Source: Myrica gale
Taxonomy: Eukaryota > Streptophyta > Magnoliopsida > Fagales > Myricaceae
Direction: 5' to 3'
NCBI GenBank assembly: GCA_963930655.1
Contig: OZ005604.1
Span: forward strand, 17,618,001-17,682,000
DNA length: 64,000 nt
Shown here one piece after another: positions 23,601 through 35,974 of the stretch (position 1 is its first letter; each line of letters begins with the position of its first letter). The notes under the pieces were generated by a model, which made no database searches, was not told the DNA's origin, and saw only the letters and a program-made list of their open reading frames with translations. The translations under genes were made by a program, and so were the position numbers.

Positions 23601-23715
23601 GTTTCGTCCTCAACCCGAATTCACGTGCACAATTGGATAAACCTTGGAAACAGGGTTTTAGAACCTCTACCACCAGACGCTCTTGGTCTGAAATCTGCAG
23701 ACTCTATTCGACAAG

Positions 23716-24926
23716 GTAACCCACCCCACTATGTCCTTTTTCTTCTTTTTTTTCTTTCACAATTTTCTTTGTTACCAATATCGTACTGCTTTCCCTTTTC
23801 ATTCCTTTATTTTTGTCATCTGTTACTTTCTGGTTGGCTGCTGGGAAAGTGGAGGAGAAAAGAGAAGGCATGAAATGGAAGTTTGAACCTTGAATTTTTC
23901 ACAACACTGTTCTTGGTTCTAAAAATTGGAAATCTGCGCCCACCAAATGGGTTCTTAAATTCTATGCGCATAAATTTTTTTCCCTCCCTTACTTATCTTT
24001 CTCTTCGTCGTGATTGGCATTTGAAATTGGAGGTATAGTGATATACTGTAAATGTATTCTCCAACTATCAACCTTCTAGTATATCATGCAGAATGCTTGA
24101 TTAATGTTAAATCGATGCTGCTTACTATTTATGAGGACAACAGTGCCTGGATTTACTGTTCTCATCTGAAATTATTGGATGAGAACACTAATTTTTGGAT
24201 TCAAATATAGACATCAGCCAGAGGTAGTTTAGCGTTCATATAGATTAATGTACGGAAATCTTTTTGGGGCGTTAAATAAGTTAAACTTTGAAAACGCGAA
24301 TGAATTGAGTTTGTGAATGTTCCTCCAGACTTTTCCGTCATCAATCACCATCTGTGCCTCCCAATTTATACATTTGATATGCAATGTACATCATAGGTTC
24401 CAAAGTTGGAATGCATGGGGAAGATGCTGATAAAATGACATGAAGGAAGCATGAAAGGTCCTATAATTTAGGTTCTGTGGAGCAAGATAAGATAAATACC
24501 AGGGGATCAAATCTTCAAATTCTTGTCCTTGAAGATTTGGAGAGTCATTTCTACTTTTAACTTGGCATGTAAATCGAATCGTTGTGATCTGTCATAACTC
24601 ATACGAAAGTGATCAATTAAGCTCAAAGCTCCTCTCTTTCCTATGGAACAAATATGGAAAGGTGCATATGCACTAGAAATGAGAGGTGGATTTTTAATTA
24701 TCCTACTCTTTAAGTGAGTTGTACGTAGGAGAAGATATACTTGTAATGGCATCATGCGGGATCATGCTCCCATTATAGCATATGCTTCACTCATACTGTC
24801 TTGGCAGTTGGCTCCTAAAGTGGCTCCTAAAGAAGCTAGTGGTGTTGTTAGTCTTTGGGAAGGTGATTACAGCACAATGTTATTAACTACTGTTCTTGCT
24901 CCAATTTAATTTTGCATCTTGAACAG
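23716..24926 (+). other. 5' UTR intron of the cupin gene
   Basis: The donor ACAAG|GTAACC at 23716 and acceptor GAACAG|GTTGAG ending at 24926 frame a 1.2 kb intron. The second exon enters 24 bp before the ATG at 24951. No open frame on the + strand here looks coding. A leader intron of this kind is common in plant genes; it was inferred from splice sites only. Confidence 0.55.
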
Positions 24927-24950
24927 GTTGAGCAGCAATAGAAACACAAA

Positions 24951-25388
24951 ATGTATACAGGCATGGCAGGCATGATCATGCCCTCAACCTACAGCTCCTT
25001 CTCTTTCAAGAGCAGAGATCGTAGAAAGTTAAGCACTGATATTGGGAGATGTCATGGTATAAGGGCAATGCGGATAGAAAAACCTCTTGAGGAATTATAT
25101 AATGTAAGGGTGGAACGGAAAGTGTCGCCAGAGCGATTGGTAGAGCTTGGGGTTTCAAGATGGTCAGTGTGGAAGACTGGCAAGTGCAAGTTGCCCTGGG
25201 ACTGGCAGGTCGACCAATTGGTTTTCATTGAGGAAGGAGAGGTAAGAATAGTGCCTGAAGGGAGCGAGAAGTTCATGAGCTTTGTTGCTGGAGACCTTGT
25301 TCGTTATCCAAAGTGGTTTGAGGCAGACCTCTGGTTCAATGCTCCATACATAGAGCGTTACTGTTTTAGAGCATATGGCGATGATTGA
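24951..25388 (+). CDS. RmlC-like cupin (DUF861) protein, probably plastid-targeted
   Basis: Encodes 145 residues in one coding exon. Residues 1-40 are rich in Ser, Arg and Lys (for example STYSSFSFKSRDRRKLS), like a plastid transit peptide. The rest is a compact single cupin domain of the DUF861/EutQ-like type: VSRWSVWKTGKCKLPWDWQV, then VFIEEGEVRI in the first cupin motif, then FVAGDLVRYPKWFEADLWFN in the second, ending YIERYCFRAYGDD. Such plant proteins fold as a small beta barrel; their reaction is unknown, and the metal-binding histidines of classic cupins are absent here. Two more in-frame Met codons (residues 5 and 8) could serve as the start. The leader is split by an intron, and the gene is head-to-head with the cyclase-like gene. 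Confidence 0.88.
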   Translation: MYTGMAGMIMPSTYSSFSFKSRDRRKLSTDIGRCHGIRAMRIEKPLEELYNVRVERKVSPERLVELGVSRWSVWKTGKCKLPWDWQVDQLVFIEEGEVRIVPEGSEKFMSFVAGDLVRYPKWFEADLWFNAPYIERYCFRAYGDD

Positions 25389-25688
25389 GACCCCATTATG
25401 TGAAGCGTATGGAGTATTAGTCTTTTCTTTAACTGGTTATTTGGTGTTTATTTCGACTGCTTGTTTGAACTGATTATTCTATCATCAGAAGGTTGGTTTT
25501 AGACCAATTTACTATGGGTACTGAGTGCAGCAAATTATTTCTCGATGCTGTTACATGATTACATCAAGTGACCAAGACCTTGTTTCAAGAAAATTATGCT
25601 TTTTCTAGTGGAAATGATAATTGGGCCATGTAACAAAAGAAAGGTCGGCTTCTCATTCTGTAGCCGAAAGATATGTGACCATAAAGGT

Positions 25689-25893
25689 GGTGTTTGATTG
25701 TGGAAATTTTGGGGTAGTGAAAATTTTGGGGTATAGGGATTGGTGAAAAGGTGAAGATAATTTATGGGAGTTGGTGAAAAAGTGAAGAAAGAAAAGATTT
25801 TAATGAATATTTTAATGAAAAAATTATTTGATTGGAAGAAAGATTATTTTGTATTTTTTTAATCAGGCCCGAATTTTGGAGTGCCAAACTAGG
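25689..25893. repeat. Short AT-rich MITE-like repeat
   Basis: About 205 bp starting GGTGTTTGATTGTGGAAATT and ending AATTTTGGAGTGCCAAAC, an imperfect inverted pair. Internally it has GGTGAAAANGTGAAGA repeated. It resembles the GTTTGTTT-ended repeats elsewhere in the window but is more diverged. Confidence 0.45.
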
Positions 25894-25926
25894 GTATTAA
25901 GCGGAATAGGATTGACTGACAATAGT

Positions 25927-26640
25927 AGGGGTGGTTAACGGTAGTGTAGGTGACGGTTTAGCGAAAACCATCATCATCACCACAATTGACATAATCACTT
26001 ATTTGACATTGTCACCGCATTGCTAAGGCACAATAACTGCCCTTGTCGGTGACGATATTAATAGTAACTGTTATATGGTAACCGTTTAAACCGTTAAACC
26101 GCTGGGCTTTTTATTTTTTTCATTGTTTTGGGTTGTTTTCCTTAGGTTTTTTTGGACCATTAAGACCATTTAATGTCCATAAATAAGCAACAAATATAAT
26201 CATTCAAATATCATAACTTGTTTAAATTTTCAACATAATATCATAATCAATAATCATATCAAATGAACAAATTTTCAAACATAATATCATAATCATTAAT
26301 ACTCATTACAAATATAATAAGTTGTTCGAATGTCCAATATAATATCATATTCAAACATAAAGAGTAAAGTCTAATAAAAGTGTCTAACAATGTGACATAA
26401 ACCAATTAACATATTCCAATAAAAGTATGTCACATAATCAATAATCATCTAAAATCTCAACTATGGGTGGCTAACGGTAGTGTAGGTATAGTTTGGCAAA
26501 AACCGACACCGTCACCGCAATTTACAGAATTACATATTTGACACCGCCACCGCATCGCTAAGGCACAATAACCGTTCTTACCGGTTACGGTAGAGGTAGC
26601 GGTTAAAATTCCACCACCAGTGCAAATGAGCACCTCTAGA
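25927..26640. mobile_element. hAT-like noncoding element with internal direct copies
   Basis: The left edge TAGGGGTGGTTAACGGTAG and right edge ATGAGCACCTCTA look like hAT-type termini (TAGGGGTG and TAGAGGTG inward). Two direct copies of about 145 bp (25927-26075 and 26463-26607) share TAACGGTAGTGTAGG, ACCGCATNGCTAAGGCACAA and a following CCGTT. No convincing 8-bp duplication was found, so it may be a composite or a truncated array. Confidence 0.45.
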
Positions 26641-26974
26641 CACTAGTGTCATGAAAACACTTCTTTCTTTATAAATTTAAATCTCAACTCGTGGAACAAT
26701 AAATTACTGTTAAAACAACGGAAACTGTGTATGTAAAAGAATAATCGGTAATTTTGCCTTATATTGCCTCAGTGAAAAGAATAATTCAAATGCTAATGGT
26801 AGAAACAGAAGGACGATGCATCAAGTTTGCACCAGCTAAAAGTACAGGAATCTGCTGAACTTACATTTGGTTTTCCGTGCAATAAAATTGGTACTTAATC
26901 TTGGAAAGGAATAAAATTCAGAAGAATAGATAAAACGATACATGAATCTTGAGCACAGGGAAAGTGGTTCATAG
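26641..26974. other. Intergenic, no gene seen
   Basis: AT-rich sequence with no recognised feature between the hAT-like repeat and the RNase H fragment. Confidence 0.4.
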
Positions 26975-27290
26975 AGCCTTCCAAGTTCTGCCCAAGGTAT
27001 CAGCTCTGGAAGAAGCTAGAGCAAGTCTCTTTGCGGTAGACCAAGCTGCTCAACAATGATGATACATATGAATCTCATTCTGGAAGGAGATTCATTACTG
27101 GTGATTAATGACATCCAACAGTCCAAATCTCCAACTCGATTGTCAACTGGTGAACTGACCATATCATTCAAGACATCAGCCATGTCTTGGCCTCTTTCAC
27201 ATCATGGACTGTTCACCACGTACATCATAGTGCGAATTCCTATCCGCACGTGGGGGCTCGCCGCAAGGTTCAAGACAAAAGACCCCTCCC
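26975..27290 (+). mobile_element. LINE-type RNase H (RVT_3) fragment
   Basis: Translation gives VSALEEARASLFAVDQAAQQ, a stop, then LILEGDSLLVINDIQQSKSP and a final LAARFK. This is the order of the RVT_3 RNase H domain found at the 3' end of plant LINEs (EA-A--AL-A, then the EGDS active-site strand). It is isolated from any transcriptase and broken by a stop near 27055. It differs from the RNase H of the LINE at 5.1-6.8 kb, so it comes from another lineage. Confidence 0.7.
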
Positions 27291-28046
27291 CCCCTCCCCC
27301 TCTTATAAACTCTGTATTTTGTTTTGCCTACAAAATATATATAGATAAACGCAATGCAAGAGGAAGTGTCGGAGATACAGCGATTATATTGATTGTTCAA
27401 TAACTTTCTACAACTCAGGCAGGCAGAGACATTCAAATTTCAACTGAGCATTAAGGACATTACTCTGAAATATCGAAGGTATAGCAGACGTCCTCCAACC
27501 ACAGAAACAGCTCATCTTTAGGAACAAATACCTTTCAACAAGGGTTTACAGTCCCACCATACGGAGCCCAAGAGATACGGAAAAAGCACAGATAGCAACC
27601 AGGTCATGCTCTCAATATTGAAGTCACTCTGCCACGTCATATCTGCCCAGCAATTTATTCAGCCAAGCATAGAAATAGTACATAAAAATTTTGGAAAAAG
27701 ATTACATATACACGTTTGGCATAAACACAGCTCATAAAGACGACAGAATAAATAAAGGCTATGGCACAACAAGAAATATCGTTCACATCGTTACAAAAAC
27801 TAAATCCCTTATGATACAGACGTCCATGGCTGAGGACAAAAGGAATGACCCAAGAACCCAAAAACAAGGACCAACCACAATCTCCTCGAAACCCCACGTT
27901 CGTTCATCCTTTTCAGCAAATATAATACAAGAGGAGGCCCAAGGGAAATTATGACAAACAGTCCCTTGATAGTGCCAATTGGGTTCCACCGGCTTTGTGC
28001 CCCATAGTTGAGAAAGGTGAGCTCCTGCGACATGATGTCCAGTGGC
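27291..28046 (-). other. 3' region of the PP2A B' gene
   Basis: Downstream of the stop codon at 28047 on the - strand. It should contain the 3' UTR and then intergenic sequence. A CCCCTCCCCCCCCTCCCCC tract sits near 27283-27301. Open frames in this stretch lack family similarity. Confidence 0.45.
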
Positions 28047-31000
28047 TCAACTACCTGCAGTAGCCCGAGGCTTTGCAGAGAAAGCAATGGCAACAGAAGA
28101 GGCAAATCTTGACACAAGAACAGCCTCATTGCTGACAGCCTTAGAGGCTGCCACATCTTCCATGCGCTTCCAGTTTGATTCCCGCTTCTCCTGGGTCTCC
28201 CTCTCCTTGACTTCATCTTCTTGAAATTTCACCAAGCACTCATCAACGAGTGCTTGATCAACCTCACAGAATATCTTCCTCACATTCAATGTCAAACTCT
28301 GAACAGCCTGGTTCCAGTGACTCTGCGTATTTCTCTCCAAAGCTGGGAATATTATAGGCAGAATCACATTACGGTTCTGTGTTATCAAATTTCTTATGCG
28401 ATCATTGTTCCACAAAAATAATGCCCGTTCAGCTACCTGCCAACAAAACCAGTTAAAACACCCACTCAGTAATCTAAACGATCTTTGAAATTCAGATTGA
28501 TTTAGATTTTTTTTCTTCAAATTCTAATTATAAAGAATAAACTTCCCAAAAATGGGGGAACAAGGTCAGTAATCAGAAAGTATATAGTTGAAGGTCTAGA
28601 AGTAATGATAGTAAATGTAGGAATTTGAGAGTAAGAATTTCTAATCAGGATTAATCTGTGTTGAGTAGCAGGCAACTGACACGCATAATGCATCTGATTT
28701 GTGCAATTTACAGAGCCTTCCTTGCCCCAAATTTTTGTTCTAAATTCACACAGCACAAGATGGAGAAATACTTCCACTGGCAGAAAGATATTGGCCACCC
28801 CTTCCAATATTGCTCAGCCACCATTTTCTCTCGTTAAACTTCCACACCATCTCACCGGTATGGAAAGCTGATACTATATTCTGCTCACCTTTAACATGAG
28901 ATTCGAAGACAGCATGATAATACGTTCTTAATTTCATTAGTTGCAGGCAACACCTTGCCTTAAACAACCATGTTACTGTAACGGCCCAAGTGAAGAGCTA
29001 GCCACATTGGTCATTGAGATTCATGTGCAATACGAATTAATACTGAAGAATAGATATTACCTCTCCCTTTCCCTTTCAAACAAATTGAAATGATTGAAGT
29101 TTTGCTATTGGAAATTGACACGGAAAGAAACTATAGAATATAAGGAGTACCACAGAAAGATTTGTTTTTCTTTTTATGAATTGTTCATTCAATTAATTTC
29201 AAATAAGTCGTATCTTGTTCAAACTGATAAATAAAGCTGAGGTTATAGTTAAAACCGCTAGTAAAAAACCGAAATAACTAGTTATGGTAGGCAAAGAGTC
29301 TATATGAAATATGTTCCAAACAGGGACAAGCAAAAATACCAATTGAAAGTTTTTGATTCAGCAATTATTATCATTATAGACAGTAATAATAAAAAAATAG
29401 AATGACATGGGTAAGAAATCAATTCATCATCTGTGATATCTACTCAAAACAAATTAGAATTCTCAATTCTCTACGACGCCTCAGGGATAAAATATTTCAA
29501 GAACAAGCAAATCATAATGATTTTTGTCTTTATTTCCAATCACTTTTCGATCTATTGCAATGGTTTCATAAAAGTTCTTATCAATATAGCCATAGCTTTT
29601 TTCTACGTATCTTTGATTAATTTGTTGCTTACTCTTATGAACCAATAAAATACCTATGGTTTGATCTATAATAAATTGTCCATCATTTTTTACAGACAGA
29701 CGAACTGGTTCAATAATAAATATTCCATTTTTCATCAAGTCTGTAAGAGTTAAATTCTTCTGGAGCATCACAATATCTAGATTCATTTAATAACTAGGAT
29801 TTATAAAAAAAAATGGATAATCCACTTATGTTAAAAACATTTCCCGCACCAAGCACTAATATATTTTAAACGATTGATTAGATCGGGTAATCATTCAAAT
29901 TAAGAACATAAGCTCTTTGCTCTTTTTTGTCTCCTTATAATTGGAGCCATGGGGCTCTATCCATTTATTGCTTAACCTCAACTTTAATTTAATTTTTTTC
30001 CGCGTCAAGAATTCAAACAAGATTTTTGATCGACTTCAAAATGACTAGCCAGAGTTATTGTAACGGCCCAAGGACCTTGACCATTATAGAACTGATCTCT
30101 CATTCCTCCTCCCACTCTATGTAAGATTCAAAGTATCATAATCACCTCCCATTAAATCTTTAACATCCTCGTCAAGGCATATCAAGCCCACATTAGTAGT
30201 TATTAGGGCTGCTTTGATACCATTTGTAACAACTTATGGGAAGCGTTAGCCACATCTGCATTTTGACTTTAGAATGGCTAATCAAGGTTGCTCTTGAAGC
30301 TCTTTTGATCATTAGAAAGCTCAGTTCAACCTAGTAAGGTTCCAATGTGGAACTTGGCCCTTGTAGAACTAATCTTTCATTCCTCTTCTCTCACTCCATG
30401 TGGGATTAAGGGTATCATAGTTACATACCCTTCTCTATCTCATCCCCTCAAAATCTTCTATGAGAGAATGGCGGATGAATAATAAAAATAGCTAGTAACC
30501 ATAGTATAGACAATTATTTTGTTTTTACAGGCTCGCACTCCGCCACGCCTATTTCTAAAGGGAGAAAGCATCATTTAAGCTAGAGCTCATTGGCGCAATG
30601 TAGACAGAATATTGGAGCTATAAGAAAGAGTTCAAGTGGAAAAACCCATTCATCACAGAGAAAACAGCCTCTCTTTTTGTCGTATCTTATTCAATTCCTT
30701 AGCCAGGAATTGGGGGATGGGAGATTACTCAAAGGGCATCCCGTACTCCATTTCCTTCTTTCAATAGGAAATGCCGGGATGATAATACATCATTAACACT
30801 TTTCAACTTGGACAAGGATTAATTACTATGGCCACCCTTTTATTGGCCTTTCCATAAATAATTCATGAAAAAACAAACTCCCAATACAGTTAGAACAACG
30901 CAAGTCCTTTTCTACATTCTGAAGGGATGGTTCCTCAGTTCTGCAGCACACAGTATTGGAAGAGAATGAAAATTCGCAACAACTACAATTTCCCTGAATA

Positions 31001-33281
31001 ATTACTTTAGACATGGAAGATGATCTAAGATGAAGAAATTCAATCAGATATACCAAGAATTACTTTGGACTATACACTATTATGAAACTCAAGAAAATGA
31101 TGGGGAAGGTTCAAGGAAAGTATCAACTAAGGACCTATAGCAGAGAGAGGCCTTCTCATGACAAAAACCTTTCTATCGGGAGGTGTACCTTCGTTTAGAT
31201 ATACCAGCAATTTCATTTACCCCAACAACAGCTTTAAAAAGTAAAAGTAGAACTATGGAGTACCTAAAGGAAGTGTAAAGCTATGGAAACAATTTCTCAA
31301 AAGAAATGTTGAAGGAGAAAACGATGCTTTCTAGAATTTCGATCATGACCAAGATATCTCATTAAGCATACCCAACCTTGATAGGAAGTGGCTAATATAT
31401 CGACAACCTCAGTCGAAATAATTATCCTCACCCATCAAAAGATTGGAGGGAATACTGGACTCCACTAAGGAATACTCAATTGTGATCCAGATATGATTAT
31501 GTACTGGAATTCTGCCCATGGTGTCTTAAATTCGGCAATCTGGGTATACTAGATAAGGAGGAGTTAATTCTTCCTTGTTTTATTAAAGTCGCATTTTAAT
31601 TTTTTGCATACATGCAAAACAGATGAAGAGCTTTCATCTATTTCTAAGCATACTTTCCAAGTAAAAAAGAATCTCTTGGCTGTCCATAAACCAAACTCAA
31701 TTGCTTCGCATGTAAATCTTTTTTTTTCTCTCTTTCACCTTGGCATGTAAATCAACAGCAAAAGTTTCTAGCTTTAACCCAGGTGACAAAACCTGCTGGG
31801 GTTGCATAGCGGAAGAGCAAAAAGCCAAAAGCCCCAATTCAGAATCCCAATCTTGTTCTGAAAACAATTAAATTTCCGTGAAGAATGAGGACCCGGTAAT
31901 GTTTAAGTAAGAAGTTCAGATTATATTCAGAAATAAAGGACAGAAAGGATGAATAAGAAGAAATGAAAATACCAATACTTTATGTACAAGAGAAACATGA
32001 AAAGAACAGTCTTAAAACCAGTACCTGAAAATGTGAGCTGTTGAGGCAGCGGCCAATTTGATGGAATAAAGGGACCACGCAGCGCTGAAACTCTGCTCCC
32101 TGCGTGGCTTCAAGAACTTCCTCCAATTCCCCAAGGAACATAACCTCCTTCGAACTATTAGTTACGGGCCAATACTTCAAGAGACCTCGAATCACGGTAT
32201 CAGCCAGCTTGGCATCTTTCTCAACAAATTGAGTAATGCAATATGAAAGCTGCTGATGGTACATAGCTAAAGACTTTGGCTTATGAAGGGGAATCAAAGC
32301 ACGGACAAGGAACAGCTTGTGTTCTTCCTTCAAAGGCAAAGCAAACCCATTAATTATACTGCCCAATATTTCAAGCAATTCTGCAATTCCATTGTGCTTT
32401 TCTGTCTCAAAAATGAACCGGTAGAAGATGTTGTTGACAGCTTTCCTAATGAATGGCCGATGCACCATGAACTTCCCATAAATGCGATGAAGAATTGTTT
32501 TTAAGTAATCCCTCTCTCTCTGGTCCTCAGAATCAAACAACTCAAGCAGTCTCAACACAAACGAATGGTCAATGTATCTTTTAGCAAGCTTGGCGTCTGT
32601 CTCTGGTGAAGCCACAAATCTCAATAGAATTTCATAGACAATCTGAAGATGAGGCCAAGAAGGTTCCATGGTTGGTTCCTCCTCTTCCGGGTCATACATT
32701 TCTGTTACCTTACTTTCATGATTTGGAGATGGAAGCGTTCGGAACAAATTGGCTGCAACCATCTTCGTAATTGCCTGCATTGCCACCTCATTGAACTTTG
32801 AAGCTACTGATGTGAAGTATTCAACAAGCTCAAGCAAAGTTTGCCGCTTGACATCCTTCTCTTTAAGATTCCTCGCAGAATCATTGAAATCAAACACGAC
32901 ACAACACATATTAAGCTTCCTAATAAAGAGGCCCTGCTTTTCTGAACTCGAAACATCTCGAAAACTTGGCAAAGCCTCGTACACTCCAGAAGCCAACACA
33001 GGACCTACGTGGGCCGCAACAGGAGCTGATTTCTTCCCCTGATGTGATTTATTCATACTTGAAGAGTGAGAGGCAAGAGTCCCATTGCTCGTGCGCAACA
33101 CACCTGAACCCAAATTCGAAGATTTCGAAGAAGCTGAAGTGGATTTCGAGCTATTAACAGAATCGAGCTCAGAAAAGGAGTTCAAGGACGAGTGGCCATT
33201 GACTACTCCATCGTTGTTGGAGTCATAATGGGATGATTTTGAGGGTTTTCTAGGTAGTTTACTCAATATCTGTTTGATCAT
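28047..33281 (-). CDS. PP2A B' (B56) regulatory subunit
   Basis: Two coding exons: 33281-32025 (419 codons) and 28436-28047 (129 codons plus stop), in phase, giving 548 residues. The N-terminus [17 protein letters not shown] is characteristic of the Arabidopsis B' gamma/zeta type; a Ser-rich linker follows. The B56 HEAT-repeat fold runs from about [11 protein letters not shown] to [14 protein letters not shown]. Conserved blocks include [40 protein letters not shown] and [20 protein letters not shown]. The protein binds the PP2A scaffold and directs the phosphatase to substrates. An upstream in-frame ATG at 33314 adds 11 residues, but a TTTTGTAG just before ATATGATC suggests a leader-intron acceptor there, favouring 33281. 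The 3588-bp intron contains plastid ycf1 DNA and degenerate repeats. Confidence 0.93.
29430..29800 (-). pseudogene. ycf1: Nuclear copy of plastid ycf1 (TIC214) 3' region
   Basis: On the - strand 29786-29484 translates to the near-C-terminal part of chloroplast Ycf1: [20 protein letters not shown], then [18 protein letters not shown] and [10 protein letters not shown]. The similarity continues to about 29435 in another frame ([13 protein letters not shown]), showing a frameshift near 29480. Only about 120 of the roughly 1,800 residues are present. It sits in the intron of the PP2A B' gene, so it is a nuclear-integrated plastid fragment. The adjoining 29800-30050 also looks plastid-like in composition, but I could not assign it. 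Confidence 0.8.
30058..30440. repeat. Degenerate repeated segments in the PP2A B' intron
   Basis: Two related segments (about 30078-30150 and 30350-30425) share TAGAACTNATCTNTCATTCCTC, then CACTCNATGT and GTATCATA. TGTAACGGCCCAAG at 30059 also occurs at 28978. It may be an old, fragmented dispersed element. No intact ends were found. Confidence 0.45.
30441..32024. other. PP2A B' intron, nothing else recognised
   Basis: AT-rich intronic sequence upstream of the donor at 32024. No transposon boundary or gene identified. Confidence 0.4.
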
Positions 33282-33314
33282 ATCTACAAAACCCTGGCAC
33301 CCTCCCCGACCCAA

Positions 33315-34561
33315 ATTTTCCTAAACAATCACCAAACTTCCCACTTACAGACAGCTCAAAACTTCAGGAGATAGAACATAGAAAAGGAAAATGGACACCC
33401 AATTAACAAAAAAAACTGAAAGAAAAAAAGAAACCGAAGCGAACCTTCAGATAAACTAATACCTGAAAGGCCTGTATAATCTTCCTTAAGAGGAAAACAA
33501 AAAAAACACCTAAAAGGTATGTGCATGTAAAGCTTGAGTTCAAAATTCCATAGTGGATTAAAACATTTATGATCGAAGAATGGAGGGGGCTGCGAAGAAT
33601 TCAAAGAGATAAAGAAGAGGGACTCACTTACATTGAGGACATGTTGAACAGATCCAAGAAAGTGAAAGTAGAAGATATGCGAGAAAACCCAGGAAAATCT
33701 GAGCTGAAAAAAGTGACCTTTTCTATTGATAAACCCTAATTAAAGCTCTTTTGGGTGGAATTGGGTTTCACAGAAGGGAGAGAGACAGATGAATACCACC
33801 AAGAATTGAGCAAACAATTAAAAAATAGAAAACCCTAGGTATATAATTATAGCCCAGCCCCTCTCTCTCTCTCTAAAATCTAATTCCTAAGCAGCTATTA
33901 GCGTGGCTAATTTTGCACTTCGATGATGAAAATGAAAAAGAAAGCCAAAAAGAAGAAAAAGTTGAAATTGCAATTGGAGGTTCAAATGTTGGGTCGAAAT
34001 GTCGAATCATGAATGTCCCTAAAGACCAACACCACCTGAGAATCAAATTCCATCTATGTCCCCTATCCAAAACGTTCGTAAGATTTTAGCCCATTGATAA
34101 TGGGGGGATACAAATGGGGCCCAATGGCGTTCACATACTGCAGGTCTGTGTGGCTCCGATTGCCGAATGCCCGTGGGATTGGGTCATTGGGTTAGACTCG
34201 GCAAGTGAGGTGAGTCGGACAGAGAAAAACGGAGCAAGTTCTTGTGACGACAAGTCTCCCAAACCCCACAACTGCCGGTGTCTACTTTGATGTCTCCGAG
34301 ATATTTTTTGTTTTAGGTTTGTGTTCTTCGTAATATTTACGTGGAGAGGGGGACATGACTTGGTTGAAGTTGAACCCCAACAATCAAATGTGCTCGTACT
34401 GGATATTAGCGTCTGATTGGGACAAGCATTGATTTGTTCTTATCCAAATCCATCTAGTTAACAATCTCTTGGTAGGTGCTATTTTAGTTATTTTCCTTAC
34501 AGATTATTCTTTCCTAATTCACATCTTGCTAATCCCCTTTTGAAATATCGTCCCTAAGGAC
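33315..34561. other. Leader and promoter region of the PP2A B' gene
   Basis: Upstream of the - strand PP2A B' CDS. A CT repeat at 33861-33873 (GA on the - strand) is typical of plant core promoters or 5' UTRs. A leader intron ending just before the ATG is plausible from TTTTGTAG on the - strand. No other gene seen. Confidence 0.4.
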
Positions 34562-34710
34562 ATGTTTGTTTGTCCAAAATTTTAGGGTCCAAAATTTCTA
34601 ACAAAACATACTTCAAAAATTTAAAACTTTTACACATGCACTTCGAAATTTTCACACTCCAATAAATTTCAACATTCAAAATATTCTCCAAAATTTTGAT
34701 AAACAAACAT
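34562..34710. repeat. Short AT-rich MITE (GTTTGTTT family)
   Basis: A 149-bp repeat whose ends are inverted: left ATGTTTGTTT, right AAACAAACAT. Inside are CCAAAATTT, CACACTCCAATAAATTTCAA and CAAAATTTTG blocks shared with 21861 and 43817. The flanks AAGGAC / CACCTT extend the inverted match weakly. The superfamily is not assigned. Confidence 0.65.
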
Positions 34711-35974
34711 CACCTTAATCTAGATAAAAAAGTAAGTGTATATGATGTTTTTTTAAGTTTTGCGGTTAGTTAGATTATATTTTACATTCTAAACTGCTAA
34801 GAAACATTTGACTTTTTAAAGGGTATAATCATCATTTCATTTTACAAAGTCAATTTCTGTCTAAATAGCTGAGTGTAATGAATTAAGAATACAGTTTGAC
34901 TATATATCAAATATAATAGTTTATGATGTAAAGCGCAAAACACAATAATTCATAGGTGAAAAGTATACTTTCTTTTATTTTGTCATAATATTATATGGTA
35001 TTGAGACTCTATTACCGCAAGGCTTAATGCTTAATCTTCCCATTGAACCCGTATTCTTGAATAATCTCACCGATTATAAAACCATTTCCTTTTACCAAGT
35101 TGAATGAACATTGGATTGCTACGCAATCTGTGACAACGAACTTTCCAAATTTGAATGGTTCACATTGTCCTTTTAGGTCAACCAAATATGGAGCATGCAA
35201 ATAAAAATGAATGCTACTTGGATGACAAATCTTTAAGGTTTTTATATAATATGACGCCAGGCATCTCGCCTCAAATTTTGCAGATAATAAAATGAACCCT
35301 TTCTTTCTCTGGCATTATTCATGCATCTCAAATTCCTCAAGTGGCATAACTTTAGACCATCTGCAGATACGTTAAGCTAATGATAGGTCCAGTTGAAAAC
35401 AGCGACTGGGTCATGCTGTTCTTCACGGCCTGAATGCTTAGTTTCAGTCAAGATACATGCACTTGTTAGGAGTTGAAACCGGGTGAATTTAGAAAAGGTC
35501 TTGCTGGAAACGACAATGTCAAAACCTAAAAAGGTGTTGAGTTCGTCAACCATATTTTAAAATTCACCAGACGGAATAATAGAATGATTCTCTAAAAGCT
35601 CTTTAAAAAAAGGGTCAAAATTCAAGGAGTGGTTCAATCGAATTCGGTGAAATAGAATAACTAAACTGGGTCTTCCCTGCTAATAATTGAGGAATCTAGG
35701 CAAAGAGCAAAAGGAAAAAATGCCAACATGGCCTCTCGTTCCGTTCGTTGTTTACCTGTTTAATACGAGTGTTGTTGGCTCCGAATAGATAACCTTCAAG
35801 AATACCAGGTGACCAGGATAACACATCGATTCAACCAACACAAAAAGGCATGTCGATTATGCTAACTCCTCCACGGTCCTTCAGTTTTTGACACATGGTT
35901 CCCACCATTATATCTCTGACCTCCTTGATAACCCGCTAATACACAAGTGAGAATAACATTATATATAATACCAA
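34711..35974. other. Intergenic, no gene seen
   Basis: AT-rich sequence without recognised features between the PP2A B' promoter and the coding-like relic at 35975. Confidence 0.4.

Noticed and set aside
25927-26640. Exact hAT boundaries for this repeat
   Set aside because: The ends look hAT-like, but no 8-bp duplication could be matched, so precise limits are not claimed.
29800-30050. Possible second plastid fragment beside ycf1
   Set aside because: The sequence feels plastid-like but I could not assign it to a gene or spacer, so it is not annotated as such.
33281-33314. Longer PP2A B' start at 33314
   Set aside because: Close homologs start MIKQI, and a probable leader-intron acceptor separates the two ATGs.
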